This document shows, piece after piece, positions 9,290 through 22,856 of a DNA stretch of 64,000 bases. The position numbers and the translations under genes are program-made. Source of the stretch: Astropecten irregularis (Eukaryota > Echinodermata > Asteroidea > Paxillosida > Astropectinidae); the NCBI GenBank assembly GCA_963971285.1, contig OZ020253.1, forward strand, positions 15,078,528 to 15,142,527, written 5' to 3'. The notes beneath the pieces are model-generated. The model did no database searches. It was not told the DNA's origin and worked only from the letters and a program-made list of their open reading frames with translations. How positions within the stretch are numbered: the first letter of the stretch is position 1; each line of letters begins with the position of its first letter.

Positions 9290-10803
9290 ACTACAACGTT
9301 CACTGTGTTCATCAGTCTAATCGTTAGCTTCGCTCTGTTGAGCTGCCAAAATCATTTCACTGTTCACAAGGCAAAAGTAAGAGAATGATCCTATGGCTTA
9401 CCTAAAAAGTACAATACACGCTGGCATAAGAACAGCTTAAAACGACGTCACATTCACTAGCCAATCAGAGTAGGGAAAGCTAATGTTGATATTTTACCAA
9501 ACACGAATGGCCAATCACGTTTATTCCAATGCAGGCTCTTCCAACGCCAGCAGAGTCGTAATGTTTCTGGATTAATCAGGCAGGTTAAACTTTCTTTAGG
9601 CTTTCTCCTTAATGTCCCTATTACACATGAGAAAGTTTAATGTCTCACACTATGCAACGTCCACTGTGTTCATCAGTATAATAATTAGCTTCGCTCCGTT
9701 GAGCTGCTTTGATGGAAGATTGTAATAAGGAAGATTGTAGGAATGACGGGGGCCCTTTGCCAAACCTCGGCTCCGGCTCCGTCTCCGGCTCCTGCTCCGG
9801 CTCCGGCTCCGGCTCCGTCATCCATATGCTGAAAATAGAGGTTGTGGGTTTTCATTGAAGCTGAAGCTCCGTTTTCCCTTTCAAACCAGAGAATCTACTT
9901 CCGAACCACAGCCAAAAGTCTCTATTTTGAATTTTTTTTTTTTGATACCCGTTATTTTGAAATTGACTCCAGAAATGGAGCTGGAGCCGGAGCCTGAGCC
10001 GGAGCCGAGGCTTGCCGGAAAAGGGCCTAGATACACTGACCGTGTTTGAGCGCGAAACTGACGTATTTTTTTTTTTTTTTTCAAAATGCGCCTGAATGAA
10101 GTCGAGATCTCAAGAATTATTCCAATTTATTGATTATTAAAAACCAATATAATACTGCTCTTCATGGCCGTATGTTTATTAAGTAATCTTGATATACCCT
10201 TCGCGATATTGGATTCGATTCACCCCACTAACCCCAACTAGTTCGGTTGCCTAGCGGTATGGCTTCTGCACTGGTAAGCAGGAAGTCGTGGGTTCGAATC
10301 CCACCTGGGCCGGCATGTGATTCTTTTTATTTATTTTTTATCACGTGCACCCATGCACAAGCACTGAGTGTGCGGTGCTCGTCCACGTCGGTGGCGGGCA
10401 ATCAAACCTAATTTGAATATAATCTTGATAGAGACCTTATTTTGGTTAGAAACATAGGATTTATATTTATTCTTTTTCAAATTTAGATTTGTTTTAATTA
10501 AAGCTCGCAAAAATTCGTACGCCCCAACTCGTACGTCGACCAACTCGTACGCCGCCCCAACTCGTACGCCCCAACTCGTACGCCGACCGACCAACTATTA
10601 TGGCACCAGCACATTAAGATTGTAGTTTGTAATAACAAAATACACAAGCACTGAGTGTGCGGTGCTCGTCCACGTCGGTGGCGGGTAATCAAACCTAATA
10701 TTGAATATAATCTTGACAGAGACCTTATTATTTTTGGTTAGAAACATATGGGTCAATTTTCAATTGCACTAAATTGAATTGTCATGAAATGATAATGTCT
10801 CAC
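9290..10803 (+). repeat. Repeat unit 7 (1,514 bp, type A)
   Basis: Starts trimer 3. The T-run inside the fold-back loop has one extra T (12 instead of 11), which shifts the reading frames there. Confidence 0.95.
10240..10312 (+). tRNA. tRNA-Thr-like element, unit 7 (T9 variant)
   Basis: Same as units 1 and 4, with T at position 9. Confidence 0.58.
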
Positions 10804-12312
10804 ACTACAACGTTCACTGTGTTCATCAGTCTAATCGTTAGCTTCGCTCTGTTGAGCTGCCAAAATCATTTCACTGTTCACAAGGCAAAAGTAAGAGAAT
10901 GATCCTATGGCTTACCTAAAAAGTACAATACACGCTGGCATAAGAACAGCTTAAAACGACGTCACATTCACTAGCCAATCAGAGTAGGGAAAGCTAATGT
11001 TGATATTTTACCAAACACGAATGGCCAATCACGTTTATTCCAATGCAGGCTCTTCCAACGCCAGCAGAGTCGTAATGTTTCTGGATTAATCAGGCAGGTT
11101 AAACTTTCTTTAGGCTTTCTCCTTAATGTCCCTATTACACATGAGAAAGTTTAATGTCTCACACTATGCAACGTCCACTGTGTTCATCAGTATAATAATT
11201 AGCTTCGCTCTGTTGAGCTGCTTTGATGGAGGATTGTAATAAGGAAGATTGTAGGAATGACGGGGGCCCTTTGCCAAACCTCGGCTCCGGCTCCGTCTCC
11301 GGCTCCTGCTCCGGCTCCGGCTCCGGCTCCGTCATCCATATGCTGAAAATAGAGGTTGTGGGTTTTCATTGAAGCTGAAGCTCCGTTTTCCCTTTCAAAC
11401 CAGAGAATCTACTTCCGAACCACAGCCAAAAGTCTCTATTTTGAATTTTTTTTTTTGATACCCGTTATTTTAAAATTGACTCCAAAAATGGAGCTGGAGC
11501 CGGAGCCTGAGCCGGAGCCGAGGCTTGCCGGAAAAGGGCCTAGATACACTGACCGTGTTTGAGCGCGAAACTGACTTAATTTTTTTTTTTCAAAATGCGC
11601 CTGAATGAAGTCGAGATCTCAAGAATTATTCCAATTTATTGATTATTAAAAACCAATATAATACTGCTCTTCATGGCCGTATGTTTATTAAGTAATCTTG
11701 ATATACCCTTCGCGATATTGGATTCGATTCACCCCACTAACCCCAACTAATTCGGTGGCCTAGCGGTATGGCTTCTGCACTGGTAAGCAGGAAGTCGTGG
11801 GTTCGAATCCCACCTGGGCCGGCATGTGATTTTTTTTATTTTTTTTTTATCACGTGCACCCATGCACAAGCACTGAGTGTGCGGTGCTCGTCCACGTCGG
11901 TGGCGGGCAATCAAACCTAATTTGAATATAATCTTGATAGAGACCTTATTTTGGTTAGAAACATAGGATTTATATTTATTCTTTTTCAAATTTAGATTTG
12001 TTTTAATTAAAGCTCGCAAAAATTCGTACGCCCCAACTCGTACGTCGACCAACTCGTACGCCGCCCCAACTCGTACGCCCCAACTCGTACGCCGACCGAC
12101 CAACTATTATTGCACCAGCACATTAAGATTGTAGTTTGTAATAACAAAATACACAAGCACTGAGTGTGCGGTGCTCGTCCACGTCGGTGGCGGGTAATCA
12201 AACCTAATATTGAATATAATCTTGACAGAGACCTTATTATTTTTGGTTAGAAACATATGGGTCAATTTTCAATTGCACTAAATTGAATTGTCATGAAATG
12301 ATAATGTCTCAC
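10804..12312 (+). repeat. Repeat unit 8 (1,509 bp, type B)
   Basis: Second unit of trimer 3. Private change ATTATTGCACC in place of ATTATGGCACC, near 12111. Confidence 0.95.
11749..11821 (+). tRNA. tRNA-Thr-like element, unit 8 (A2 variant)
   Basis: Same 73-nt structure with A at position 2. Confidence 0.58.
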
Positions 12313-13805
12313 ACTACAACGTTCACTGTGTTCATCAGTCTAATCGTTAGCTTCGCTCTGTTGAGCTGCCAAAATCATTTCACTGTTCACAAGGCAAAAG
12401 TAAGAGAATGAAAAAGTACAATACACGCTGGCATAAGAACAGCTAAAAACGACGTCACATTCACTAGCCAATCAGAGTAGGGAAAGCTAATGTTGATATT
12501 TTACCAAACACGAATGGCCAATCACGTTTATTCCAATGCAGGCTCTTCCAACGCCAGCAGAGTCGTAATGTTTCTGGATTAATCAGGCAGGTTAAACTTT
12601 CTTTAGGCTTTCTCCTTAATGTCCCTATTACACATGAGAAAGTTTAATGTCTCACACTATGCAACGTCCACTGTGTTCATCAGTATAATAATTAGCTTCG
12701 CTCTGTTGAGCTGCTTTGATGGAGGATTGTAATAAGGAAGATTGTAGGAATGACGGGGGCCCTTTGCCAAACCTCGGCTCCGGCTCCGTCTCCGGCTCCT
12801 GCTCCGGCTCCGGCTCCGGCTCCGTCATCCATATGCTGAAAATAGAGGTTGTGGGTTTTCATTGAAGCTGAAGCTCCGTTTTCCCTTTCAAACCAGAGAA
12901 TCTACTTCCGAACCACAGCCAAAAGTCTCTATTTTGAATTTTTTTTTTTGATACCCGTTATTTTAAAATTGACTCCAAAAATGGAGCTGGAGCCGGAGCC
13001 TGAGCCGGAGCCGAGGCTTGCCGGAAAAGGGCCTAGATACACTGACCGTGTTTGAGCGCGAAACTGACTTAATTTTTTTTTTTCAAAATGCGCCTGAATG
13101 AAGTCGAGATCTCAAGAATTATTCCAATTTATTGATTATTAAAAACCAATATAATACTGCTCTTCATGGCCGTATGTTTATTAAGTAATCTTGATATACC
13201 CTTCGCGATATTGGATTCGATTCACCCCACTAACCCCAACTAATTCGGTGGCCTAGCGGTATGGCTTCTGCACTGGTAAGCAGGAAGTCGTGGGTTCGAA
13301 TCCCACCTGGGCCGGCATGTGATTTTTTTTATTTTTTTTTTATCACGTGCACCCATGCACAAGCACTGAGTGTGCGGTGCTCGTCCACGTCGGTGGCGGG
13401 CAATCAAACCTAATTTGAATATAATCTTGATAGAGACCTTATTTTGGTTAGAAACATAGGATTTATATTTATTCTTTTTCAAATTTAGATTTGTTTTAAT
13501 TAAAGCTCGCAAAAATTCGTACGCCCCAACTCGTACGTCGACCAACTCGTACGCCGCCCCAACTCGTACGCCCCAACTCGTACGCCGACCGACCAACTAT
13601 TATGGCACCAGCACATTAAGATTGTAGTTTGTAATAACAAAATACACAAGCACTGAGTGTGCGGTGCTCGTCCACGTCGGTGGCGGGTAATCAAACCTAA
13701 TATTGAATATAATCTTGACAGAGACCTTATTATTTTTGGTTAGAAACATATGGGTCAATTTTCAATTGCACTAAATTGAATTGTCATGAAATGATAATGT
13801 CTCAC
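12313..13805 (+). repeat. Repeat unit 9 (1,493 bp, type C)
   Basis: Third unit of trimer 3, with the 16-bp deletion. Confidence 0.95.
13242..13314 (+). tRNA. tRNA-Thr-like element, unit 9 (A2 variant)
   Basis: Same 73-nt structure with A at position 2. Confidence 0.58.
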
Positions 13806-15318
13806 ACTACAACGTTCACTGTGTTCATCAGTCTAATCGTTAGCTTCGCTCTGTTGAGCTGCCAAAATCATTTCACTGTTCACAAGGCAAAAGTAAGAGA
13901 ATGATCCTATGGCTTACCTAAAAAGTACAATACACGCTGGCATAAGAACAGCTTAAAACGACGTCACATTCACTAGCCAATCAGAGTAGGGAAAGCTAAT
14001 GTTGATATTTTACCAAACACGAATGGCCAATCACGTTTATTCCAATGCAGGCTCTTCCAACGCCAGCAGAGTCGTAATGTTTCTGGATTAATCAGGCAGG
14101 TTAAACTTTCTTTAGGCTTTCTCCTTAATGTCCCTATTACACATGAGAAAGTTTAATGTCTCACACTATGCAACGTCCACTGTGTTCATCAGTATAATAA
14201 TTAGCTTCGCTCCGTTGAGCTGCTTTGATGGAAGATTGTAATAAGGAAGATTGTAGGAATGACGGGGGCCCTTTGCCAAACCTCGGCTCCGGCTCCGTCT
14301 CCGGCTCCTGCTCCGGCTCCGGCTCCGGCTCCGTCATCCATATGCTGAAAATAGAGGTTGTGGGTTTTCATTGAAGCTGAAGCTCCGTTTTCCCTTTCAA
14401 ACCAGAGAATCTACTTCCGAACCACAGCCAAAAGTCTCTATTTTGAATTTGTTTTTTTGATACCCGTTATTTTGAAATTGACTCCAGAAATGGAGCTGGA
14501 GCCGGAGCCTGAGCCGGAGCCGAGGCTTGCCGGAAAAGGGCCTAGATACACTGACCGTGTTTGAGCGCGAAACTGACGTATTTTTTTTTTTTTTTTCAAA
14601 ATGCGCCTGAATGAAGTCGAGATCTCAAGAATTATTCCAATTTATTGATTATTAAAAACCAATATAATACTGCTCTTCATGGCCGTATGTTTATTAAGTA
14701 ATCTTGATATACCCTTCGCGATATTGGATTCGATTCACCCCACTAACCCCAACTAGTTCGGTGGCCTAGCGGTATGGCTTCTGCACTGGTAAGCAGGAAG
14801 TCGTGGGTTCGAATCCCACCTGGGCCGGCATGTGATTCTTTTTATTTATTTTTTATCACGTGCACCCATGCACAAGCACTGAGTGTGCGGTGCTCGTCCA
14901 CGTCGGTGGCGGGCAATCAAACCTAATTTGAATATAATCTTGATAGAGACCTTATTTTGGTTAGAAACATAGGATTTATATTTATTCTTTTTCAAATTTA
15001 GATTTGTTTTAATTAAAGCTCGCAAAAATTCGTACGCCCCAACTCGTACGTCGACCAACTCGTACGCCGCCCCAACTCGTACGCCCCAACTCGTACGCCG
15101 ACCGACCAACTATTATGGCACCAGCACATTAAGATTGTAGTTTGTAATAACAAAATACACAAGCACTGAGTGTGCGGTGCTCGTCCACGTCGGTGGCGGG
15201 TAATCAAACCTAATATTGAATATAATCTTGACAGAGACCTTATTATTTTTGGTTAGAAACATATGGGTCAATTTTCAATTGCACTAAATTGAATTGTCAT
15301 GAAATGATAATGTCTCAC
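13806..15318 (+). repeat. Repeat unit 10 (1,513 bp, type A)
   Basis: Starts trimer 4. A private T-to-G change interrupts the fold-back loop T-run near 14451. Confidence 0.95.
14755..14827 (+). tRNA. tRNA-Thr-like element, unit 10 (majority form)
   Basis: First copy with the majority sequence: G at position 2 and G at position 9 (AGTTCGGTGGCC). 22 of the 43 copies have this form. Confidence 0.6.
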
Positions 15319-16827
15319 ACTACAACGTTCACTGTGTTCATCAGTCTAATCGTTAGCTTCGCTCTGTTGAGCTGCCAAAATCATTTCACTGTTCACAAGG
15401 CAAAAGTAAGAGAATGATCCTATGGCTTACCTAAAAAGTACAATACACGCTGGCATAAGAACAGCTTAAAACGACGTCACATTCACTAGCCAATCAGAGT
15501 AGGGAAAGCTAATGTTGATATTTTACCAAACACGAATGGCCAATCACGTTTATTCCAATGCAGGCTCTTCCAACGCCAGCAGAGTCGTAATGTTTCTGGA
15601 TTAATCAGGCAGGTTAAACTTTCTTTAGGCTTTCTCCTTAATGTCCCTATTACACATGAGAAAGTTTAATGTCTCACACTATGCAACGTCCACTGTGTTC
15701 ATCAGTATAATAATTAGCTTCGCTCTGTTGAGCTGCTTTGATGGAGGATTGTAATAAGGAAGATTGTAGGAATGACGGGGGCCCTTTGCCAAACCTCGGC
15801 TCCGGCTCCGTCTCCGGCTCCTGCTCCGGCTCCGGCTCCGGCTCCGTCATCCATATGCTGAAAATAGAGGTTGTGGGTTTTCATTGAAGCTGAAGCTCCG
15901 TTTTCCCTTTCAAACCAGAGAATCTACTTCCGAACCACAGCCAAAAGTCTCTATTTTGAATTTTTTTTTTTGATACCCGTTATTTTAAAATTGACTCCAA
16001 AAATGGAGCTGGAGCCGGAGCCTGAGCCGGAGCCGAGGCTTGCCGGAAAAGGGCCTAGATACACTGACCGTGTTTGAGCGCGAAACTGACTTAATTTTTT
16101 TTTTTCAAAATGCGCCTGAATGAAGTCGAGATCTCAAGAATTATTCCAATTTATTGATTATTAAAAACCAATATAATACTGCTCTTCATGGCCGTATGTT
16201 TATTAAGTAATCTTGATATACCCTTCGCGATATTGGATTCGATTCACCCCACTAACCCCAACTAATTCGGTGGCCTAGCGGTATGGCTTCTGCACTGGTA
16301 AGCAGGAAGTCGTGGGTTCGAATCCCACCTGGGCCGGCATGTGATTTTTTTTATTTTTTTTTTATCACGTGCACCCATGCACAAGCACTGAGTGTGCGGT
16401 GCTCGTCCACGTCGGTGGCGGGCAATCAAACCTAATTTGAATATAATCTTGATAGAGACCTTATTTTGGTTAGAAACATAGGATTTATATTTATTCTTTT
16501 TCAAATTTAGATTTGTTTTAATTAAAGCTCGCAAAAATTCGTACGCCCCAACTCGTACGTCGACCAACTCGTACGCCGCCCCAACTCGTACGCCCCAACT
16601 CGTACGCCGACCGACCAACTATTATGGCACCAGCACATTAAGATTGTAGTTTGTAATAACAAAATACACAAGCACTGAGTGTGCGGTGCTCGTCCACGTC
16701 GGTGGCGGGTAATCAAACCTAATATTGAATATAATCTTGACAGAGACCTTATTATTTTTGGTTAGAAACATATGGGTCAATTTTCAATTGCACTAAATTG
16801 AATTGTCATGAAATGATAATGTCTCAC
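15319..16827 (+). repeat. Repeat unit 11 (1,509 bp, type B)
   Basis: Second unit of trimer 4, with type B marks. Confidence 0.95.
16264..16336 (+). tRNA. tRNA-Thr-like element, unit 11 (A2 variant)
   Basis: Same 73-nt structure with A at position 2. Confidence 0.58.
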
Positions 16828-18320
16828 ACTACAACGTTCACTGTGTTCATCAGTCTAATCGTTAGCTTCGCTCTGTTGAGCTGCCAAAATCATTTCACTG
16901 TTCACAAGGCAAAAGTAAGAGAATGAAAAAGTACAATACACGCTGGCATAAGAACAGCTTAAAACGACGTCACATTCACTAGCCAATCAGAGTAGGGAAA
17001 GCTAATGTTGATATTTTACCAAACACGAATGGCCAATCACGTTTATTCCAATGCAGGCTCTTCCAACGCCAGCAGAGTCGTAATGTTTCTGGATTAATCA
17101 GGCAGGTTAAACTTTCTTTAGGCTTTCTCCTTAATGTCCCTATTACACATGAGAAAGTTTAATGTCTCACACTATGCAACGTCCACTGTGTTCATCAGTA
17201 TAATAATTAGCTTCGCTCTGTTGAGCTGCTTTGATGGAGGATTGTAATAAGGAAGATTGTAGGAATGACGGGGGCCCTTTGCCAAACCTCGGCTCCGGCT
17301 CCGTCTCCGGCTCCTGCTCCGGCTCCGGCTCCGGCTCCGTCATCCATATGCTGAAAATAGAGGTTGTGGGTTTTCATTGAAGCTGAAGCTCCGTTTTCCC
17401 TTTCAAACCAGAGAATCTACTTCCGAACCACAGCCAAAAGTCTCTATTTTGAATTTTTTTTTTTGATACCCGTTATTTTAAAATTGACTCCAAAAATGGA
17501 GCTGGAGCCGGAGCCTGAGCCGGAGCCGAGGCTTGCCGGAAAAGGGCCTAGATACACTGACCGTGTTTGAGCGCGAAACTGACTTAATTTTTTTTTTTCA
17601 AAATGCGCCTGAATGAAGTCGAGATCTCAAGAATTATTCCAATTTATTGATTATTAAAAACCAATATAATACTGCTCTTCATGGCCGTATGTTTATTAAG
17701 TAATCTTGATATACCCTTCGCGATATTGGATTCGATTCACCCCACTAACCCCAACTAATTCGGTGGCCTAGCGGTATGGCTTCTGCACTGGTAAGCAGGA
17801 AGTCGTGGGTTCGAATCCCACCTGGGCCGGCATGTGATTTTTTTTATTTTTTTTTTATCACGTGCACCCATGCACAAGCACTGAGTGTGCGGTGCTCGTC
17901 CACGTCGGTGGCGGGCAATCAAACCTAATTTGAATATAATCTTGATAGAGACCTTATTTTGGTTAGAAACATAGGATTTATATTTATTCTTTTTCAAATT
18001 TAGATTTGTTTTAATTAAAGCTCGCAAAAATTCGTACGCCCCAACTCGTACGTCGACCAACTCGTACGCCGCCCCAACTCGTACGCCCCAACTCGTACGC
18101 CGACCGACCAACTATTATGGCACCAGCACATTAAGATTGTAGTTTGTAATAACAAAATACACAAGCACTGAGTGTGCGGTGCTCGTCCACGTCGGTGGCG
18201 GGTAATCAAACCTAATATTGAATATAATCTTGACAGAGACCTTATTATTTTTGGTTAGAAACATATGGGTCAATTTTCAATTGCACTAAATTGAATTGTC
18301 ATGAAATGATAATGTCTCAC
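16828..18320 (+). repeat. Repeat unit 12 (1,493 bp, type C)
   Basis: Last unit in the window with the 16-bp deletion. It has AGCTTAAAACG where units 3, 6 and 9 have AGCTAAAAACG, so the two changes are separable. Confidence 0.95.
17757..17829 (+). tRNA. tRNA-Thr-like element, unit 12 (A2 variant)
   Basis: Same 73-nt structure with A at position 2. Confidence 0.58.
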
Positions 18321-19834
18321 ACTACAACGTTCACTGTGTTCATCAGTCTAATCGTTAGCTTCGCTCTGTTGAGCTGCCAAAATCATTTCACTGTTCACAA
18401 GGCAAAAGTAAGAGAATGATCCTATGGCTTACCTAAAAAGTACAATACACGCTGGCATAAGAACAGCTTAAAACGACGTCACATTCACTAGCCAATCAGA
18501 GTAGGGAAAGCTAATGTTGATATTTTACCAAACACGAATGGCCAATCACGTTTATTCCAATGCAGGCTCTTCCAACGCCAGCAGAGTCGTAATGTTTCTG
18601 GATTAATCAGGCAGGTTAAACTTTCTTTAGGCTTTCTCCTTAATGTCCCTATTACACATGAGAAAGTTTAATGTCTCACACTATGCAACGTCCACTGTGT
18701 TCATCAGTATAATAATTAGCTTCGCTCTGTTGAGCTGCTTTGATGGAGGATTGTAATAAGGAAGATTGTAGGAATGACGGGGGCCCTTTGCCAAACCTCG
18801 GCTCCGGCTCCGTCTCCGGCTCCTGCTCCGGCTCCGGCTCCGGCTCCGTCATCCATATGCTGAAAATAGAGGTTGTGGGTTTTCATTGAAGCTGAAGCTC
18901 CGTTTTCCCTTTCAAACCAGAGAATCTACTTCCGAACCACAGCCAAAAGTCTCTATTTTGAATTTTTTTTTTTGATACCCGTTATTTTGAAATTGACTCC
19001 AGAAATGGAGCTGGAGCCGGAGCCTGAGCCGGAGCCGAGGCTTGCCGGAAAAGGGCCTAGATACACTGACCGTGTTTGAGCGCGAAACTGACGTATTTTT
19101 TTTTTTTTTTTCAAAATGCGCCTGAATGAAGTCGAGATCTCAAGAATTATTCCAATTTATTGATTATTAAAAACCAATATAATACTGCTCTTCATGGCCG
19201 TATGTTTATTAAGTAATCTTGATATACCCTTCGCGATATTGGATTCGATTCACCCCACTAACCCCAACTAGTTCGGTGGCCTAGCGGTATGGCTTCTGCA
19301 CTGGTAAGCAGGAAGTCGTGGGTTCGAATCCCACCTGGGCCGGCATGTGATTCTTTTTATTTATTTTTTATCACGTGCACCCATGCACAAGCACTGAGTG
19401 TGCGGTGCTCGTCCACGTCGGTGGCGGGCAATCAAACCTAATTTGAATATAATCTTGATAGAGACCTTATTTTGGTTAGAAACATAGGATTTATATTTAT
19501 TCTTTTTCAAATTTAGATTTGTTTTAATTAAAGCTCGCAAAAATTCGTACGCCCCAACTCGTACGTCGACCAACTCGTACGCCGCCCCAACTCGTACGCC
19601 CCAACTCGTACGCCGACCGACCAACTATTATGGCACCAGCACATTAAGATTGTAGTTTGTAATAACAAAATACACAAGCACTGAGTGTGCGGTGCTCGTC
19701 CACGTCGGTGGCGGGTAATCAAACCTAATATTGAATATAATCTTGACAGAGACCTTATTATTTTTGGTTAGAAACATATGGGTCAATTTTCAATTGCACT
19801 AAATTGAATTGTCATGAAATGATAATTATGTCAC
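18321..19834 (+). repeat. Repeat unit 13 (1,514 bp, mosaic B/A)
   Basis: The left part carries type B marks (CTGTTGAG, GGAGGATTG). From the fold-back right arm on it is type A (CCAGAAATGG, long T-run, GATTCTTTTT). This suggests a crossover or conversion within or near the fold-back element. Confidence 0.93.
19270..19342 (+). tRNA. tRNA-Thr-like element, unit 13 (majority form)
   Basis: Majority 73-nt sequence. Confidence 0.6.
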
Positions 19835-21343
19835 ACTACAACGTTCACTGTGTTCATCAGTCTAATCGTTAGCTTCGCTCTGTTGAGCTGCCAAAATCAT
19901 TTCACTGTTCACAAGGCAAAAGTAAGAGAATGATCCTATGGCTTACCTAAAAAGTACAATACACGCTGGCATAAGAACAGCTTAAAACGACGTCACATTC
20001 ACTAGCCAATCAGAGTAGGGAAAGCTAATGTTGATATTTTACCAAACACGAATGGCCAATCACGTTTATTCCAATGCAGGCTCTTCCAACGCCAGCAGAG
20101 TCGTAATGTTTCTGGATTAATCAGGCAGGTTAAACTTTCTTTAGGCTTTCTCCTTAATGTCCCTATTACACATGAGAAAGTTTAATGTCTCACACTATGC
20201 AACGTCCACTGTGTTCATCAGTATAATAATTAGCTTCGCTCTGTTGAGCTGCTTTGATGGAGGATTGTAATAAGGAAGATTGTAGGAATGACGGGGGCCC
20301 TTTGCCAAACCTCGGCTCCGGCTCCGTCTCCGGCTCCTGCTCCGGCTCCGGCTCCGGCTCCGTCATCCATATGCTGAAAATAGAGGTTGTGGGTTTTCAT
20401 TGAAGCTGAAGCTCCGTTTTCCCTTTCAAACCAGAGAATCTACTTCCGAACCACAGCCAAAAGTCTCTATTTTGAATTTTTTTTTTTGATACCCGTTATT
20501 TTAAAATTGACTCCAAAAATGGAGCTGGAGCCGGAGCCTGAGCCGGAGCCGAGGCTTGCCGGAAAAGGGCCTAGATACACTGACCGTGTTTGAGCGCGAA
20601 ACTGACTTAATTTTTTTTTTTCAAAATGCGCCTGAATGAAGTCGAGATCTCAAGAATTATTCCAATTTATTGATTATTAAAAACCAATATAATACTGCTC
20701 TTCATGGCCGTATGTTTATTAAGTAATCTTGATATACCCTTCGCGATATTGGATTCGATTCACCCCACTAACCCCAACTAATTCGGTGGCCTAGCGGTAT
20801 GGCTTCTGCACTGGTAAGCAGGAAGTCGTGGGTTCGAATCCCACCTGGGCCGGCATGTGATTTTTTTTATTTTTTTTTTATCACGTGCACCCATGCACAA
20901 GCACTGAGTGTGCGGTGCTCGTCCACGTCGGTGGCGGGCAATCAAACCTAATTTGAATATAATCTTGATAGAGACCTTATTTTGGTTAGAAACATAGGAT
21001 TTATATTTATTCTTTTTCAAATTTAGATTTGTTTTAATTAAAGCTCGCAAAAATTCGTACGCCCCAACTCGTACGTCGACCAACTCGTACGCCTCCCCAA
21101 CTCGTACGCCCCAACTCGTACGCCGACCGACCAACTATTATGGCACCAGCACATTAAGATTGTAGTTTGTAATAACAAAATACACAAGCACTGAGTGTGC
21201 GGTGCTCGTCCACGTCGGTGGCGGGTAATCAAACCTAATATTGAATATAATCTTGACAGAGACCTTATTATTTTTGGTTAGAAACATATGGGTCAATTTT
21301 CAATTGCACTAAATTGAATTGTCATGAAATGATAATGTCTCAC
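19835..21343 (+). repeat. Repeat unit 14 (1,509 bp, type B)
   Basis: Just upstream, the unit junction reads GATAATTATGTCAC instead of GATAATGTCTCAC. The minisatellite has a private GCCTCCCC near 21093. No type C unit follows, so the trimer order is broken here. Confidence 0.95.
20780..20852 (+). tRNA. tRNA-Thr-like element, unit 14 (A2 variant)
   Basis: Same 73-nt structure with A at position 2. Confidence 0.58.
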
Positions 21344-22856
21344 ACTACAACGTTCACTGTGTTCATCAGTCTAATCGTTAGCTTCGCTCTGTTGAGCTGC
21401 CAAAATCATTTCACTGTTCACAAGGCAAAAGTAAGAGAATGATCCTATGGCTTACCTAAAAAGTACAATACACGCTGGCATAAGAACAGCTTAAAACGAC
21501 GTCACATTCACTAGCCAATCAGAGTAGGGAAAGCTAATGTTGATATTTTACCAAACACGAATGGCCAATCACGTTTATTCCAATGCAGGCTCTTCCAACG
21601 CCAGCAGAGTCGTAATGTTTCTGGATTAATCAGGCAGGTTAAACTTTCTTTAGGCTTTCTCCTTAATGTCCCTATTACACATGAGAAAGTTTAATGTCTC
21701 ACACTATGCAACGTCCACTGTGTTCATCAGTATAATAATTAGCTTCGCTCCGTTGAGCTGCTTTGATGGAAGATTGTAATAAGGAAGATTGTAGGAATGA
21801 CGGGGGCCCTTTGCCAAACCTCGGCTCCGGCTCCGTCTCCGGCTCATGGTCCAGCTCCGGCTCCGGCTCCGTCATCCATATGCTGAAAATAGAGGTTGTG
21901 GGTTTTCATTGAAGCTGAAGCTCCGTTTTCCCTTTCAAACCAGAGAATCTACTTCCGAACCACAGCCAAAAGTCTCTATTTTGAATTTTTTTTTTTGATA
22001 CCCGTTATTTTGAAATTGACTCCAGAAATGGAGCTGGAGCCGGAGCCTGAGCCGGAGCCGAGGCTTGCCGGAAAAGGGCCTAGATACACTGACCGTGTTT
22101 GAGCGCGAAACTGACGTATTTTTTTTTTTTTTTTCAAAATGCGCCTGAATGAAGTCGAGATCTCAAGAATTATTCCAATTTATTGATTATTAAAAACCAA
22201 TATAATACTGCTCTTCATGGCCGTATGTTTATAAAGTAATCCTGATATACCCTTCGCGATATTGGATTCGATTCACCCCACTAACCCCAACTAGTTCGGT
22301 GGCCTAGCGGTATGGCTTCTGCACTGGTAAGCAGGAAGTCGTGGGTTCGAATCCCACCTGGGCCGGCATGTGATTCTTTTTATTTATTTTTTATCACGTG
22401 CACCCATGCACAAGCACTGAGTGTGCGGTGCTCGTCCACGTCGGTGGCGGGCAATCAAACCTAATTTGAATATAATCTTGATAGAGACCTTATTTTGGTT
22501 AGAAACATAGGATTTATATTTATTCTTTTTCAAATTTAGATTTGTTTTAATTAAAGCTCGCAAAAATTCGTACGCCCCAACTCGTACGTCGACCAACTCG
22601 TACGCCGCCCCAACTCGTACGCCCCAACTCGTACGCCGACCGACCAACTATTATGGCACCAGCACATTAAGATTGTAGTTTGTAATAACAAAATACACAA
22701 GCACTGAGTGTGCGGTGCTCGTCCACGTCGGTGGCGGGTAATCAAACCTAATATTGAATATAATCTTGACAGAGACCTTATTATTTTTGGTTAGAAACAT
22801 ATGGGTCAATTTTCAATTGCACTAAATTGAATTGTCATGAAATGATAATGTCTCAC
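21344..22856 (+). repeat. Repeat unit 15 (1,513 bp, type A)
   Basis: Carries three clustered substitutions in the GGCTCC arm (21846, 21849, 21853) and TTATAAAGTAATCCTGAT upstream of the tRNA-like element. The CCTGAT change is shared only with unit 16. Confidence 0.94.
22293..22365 (+). tRNA. tRNA-Thr-like element, unit 15 (majority form)
   Basis: Majority 73-nt sequence. Confidence 0.6.
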
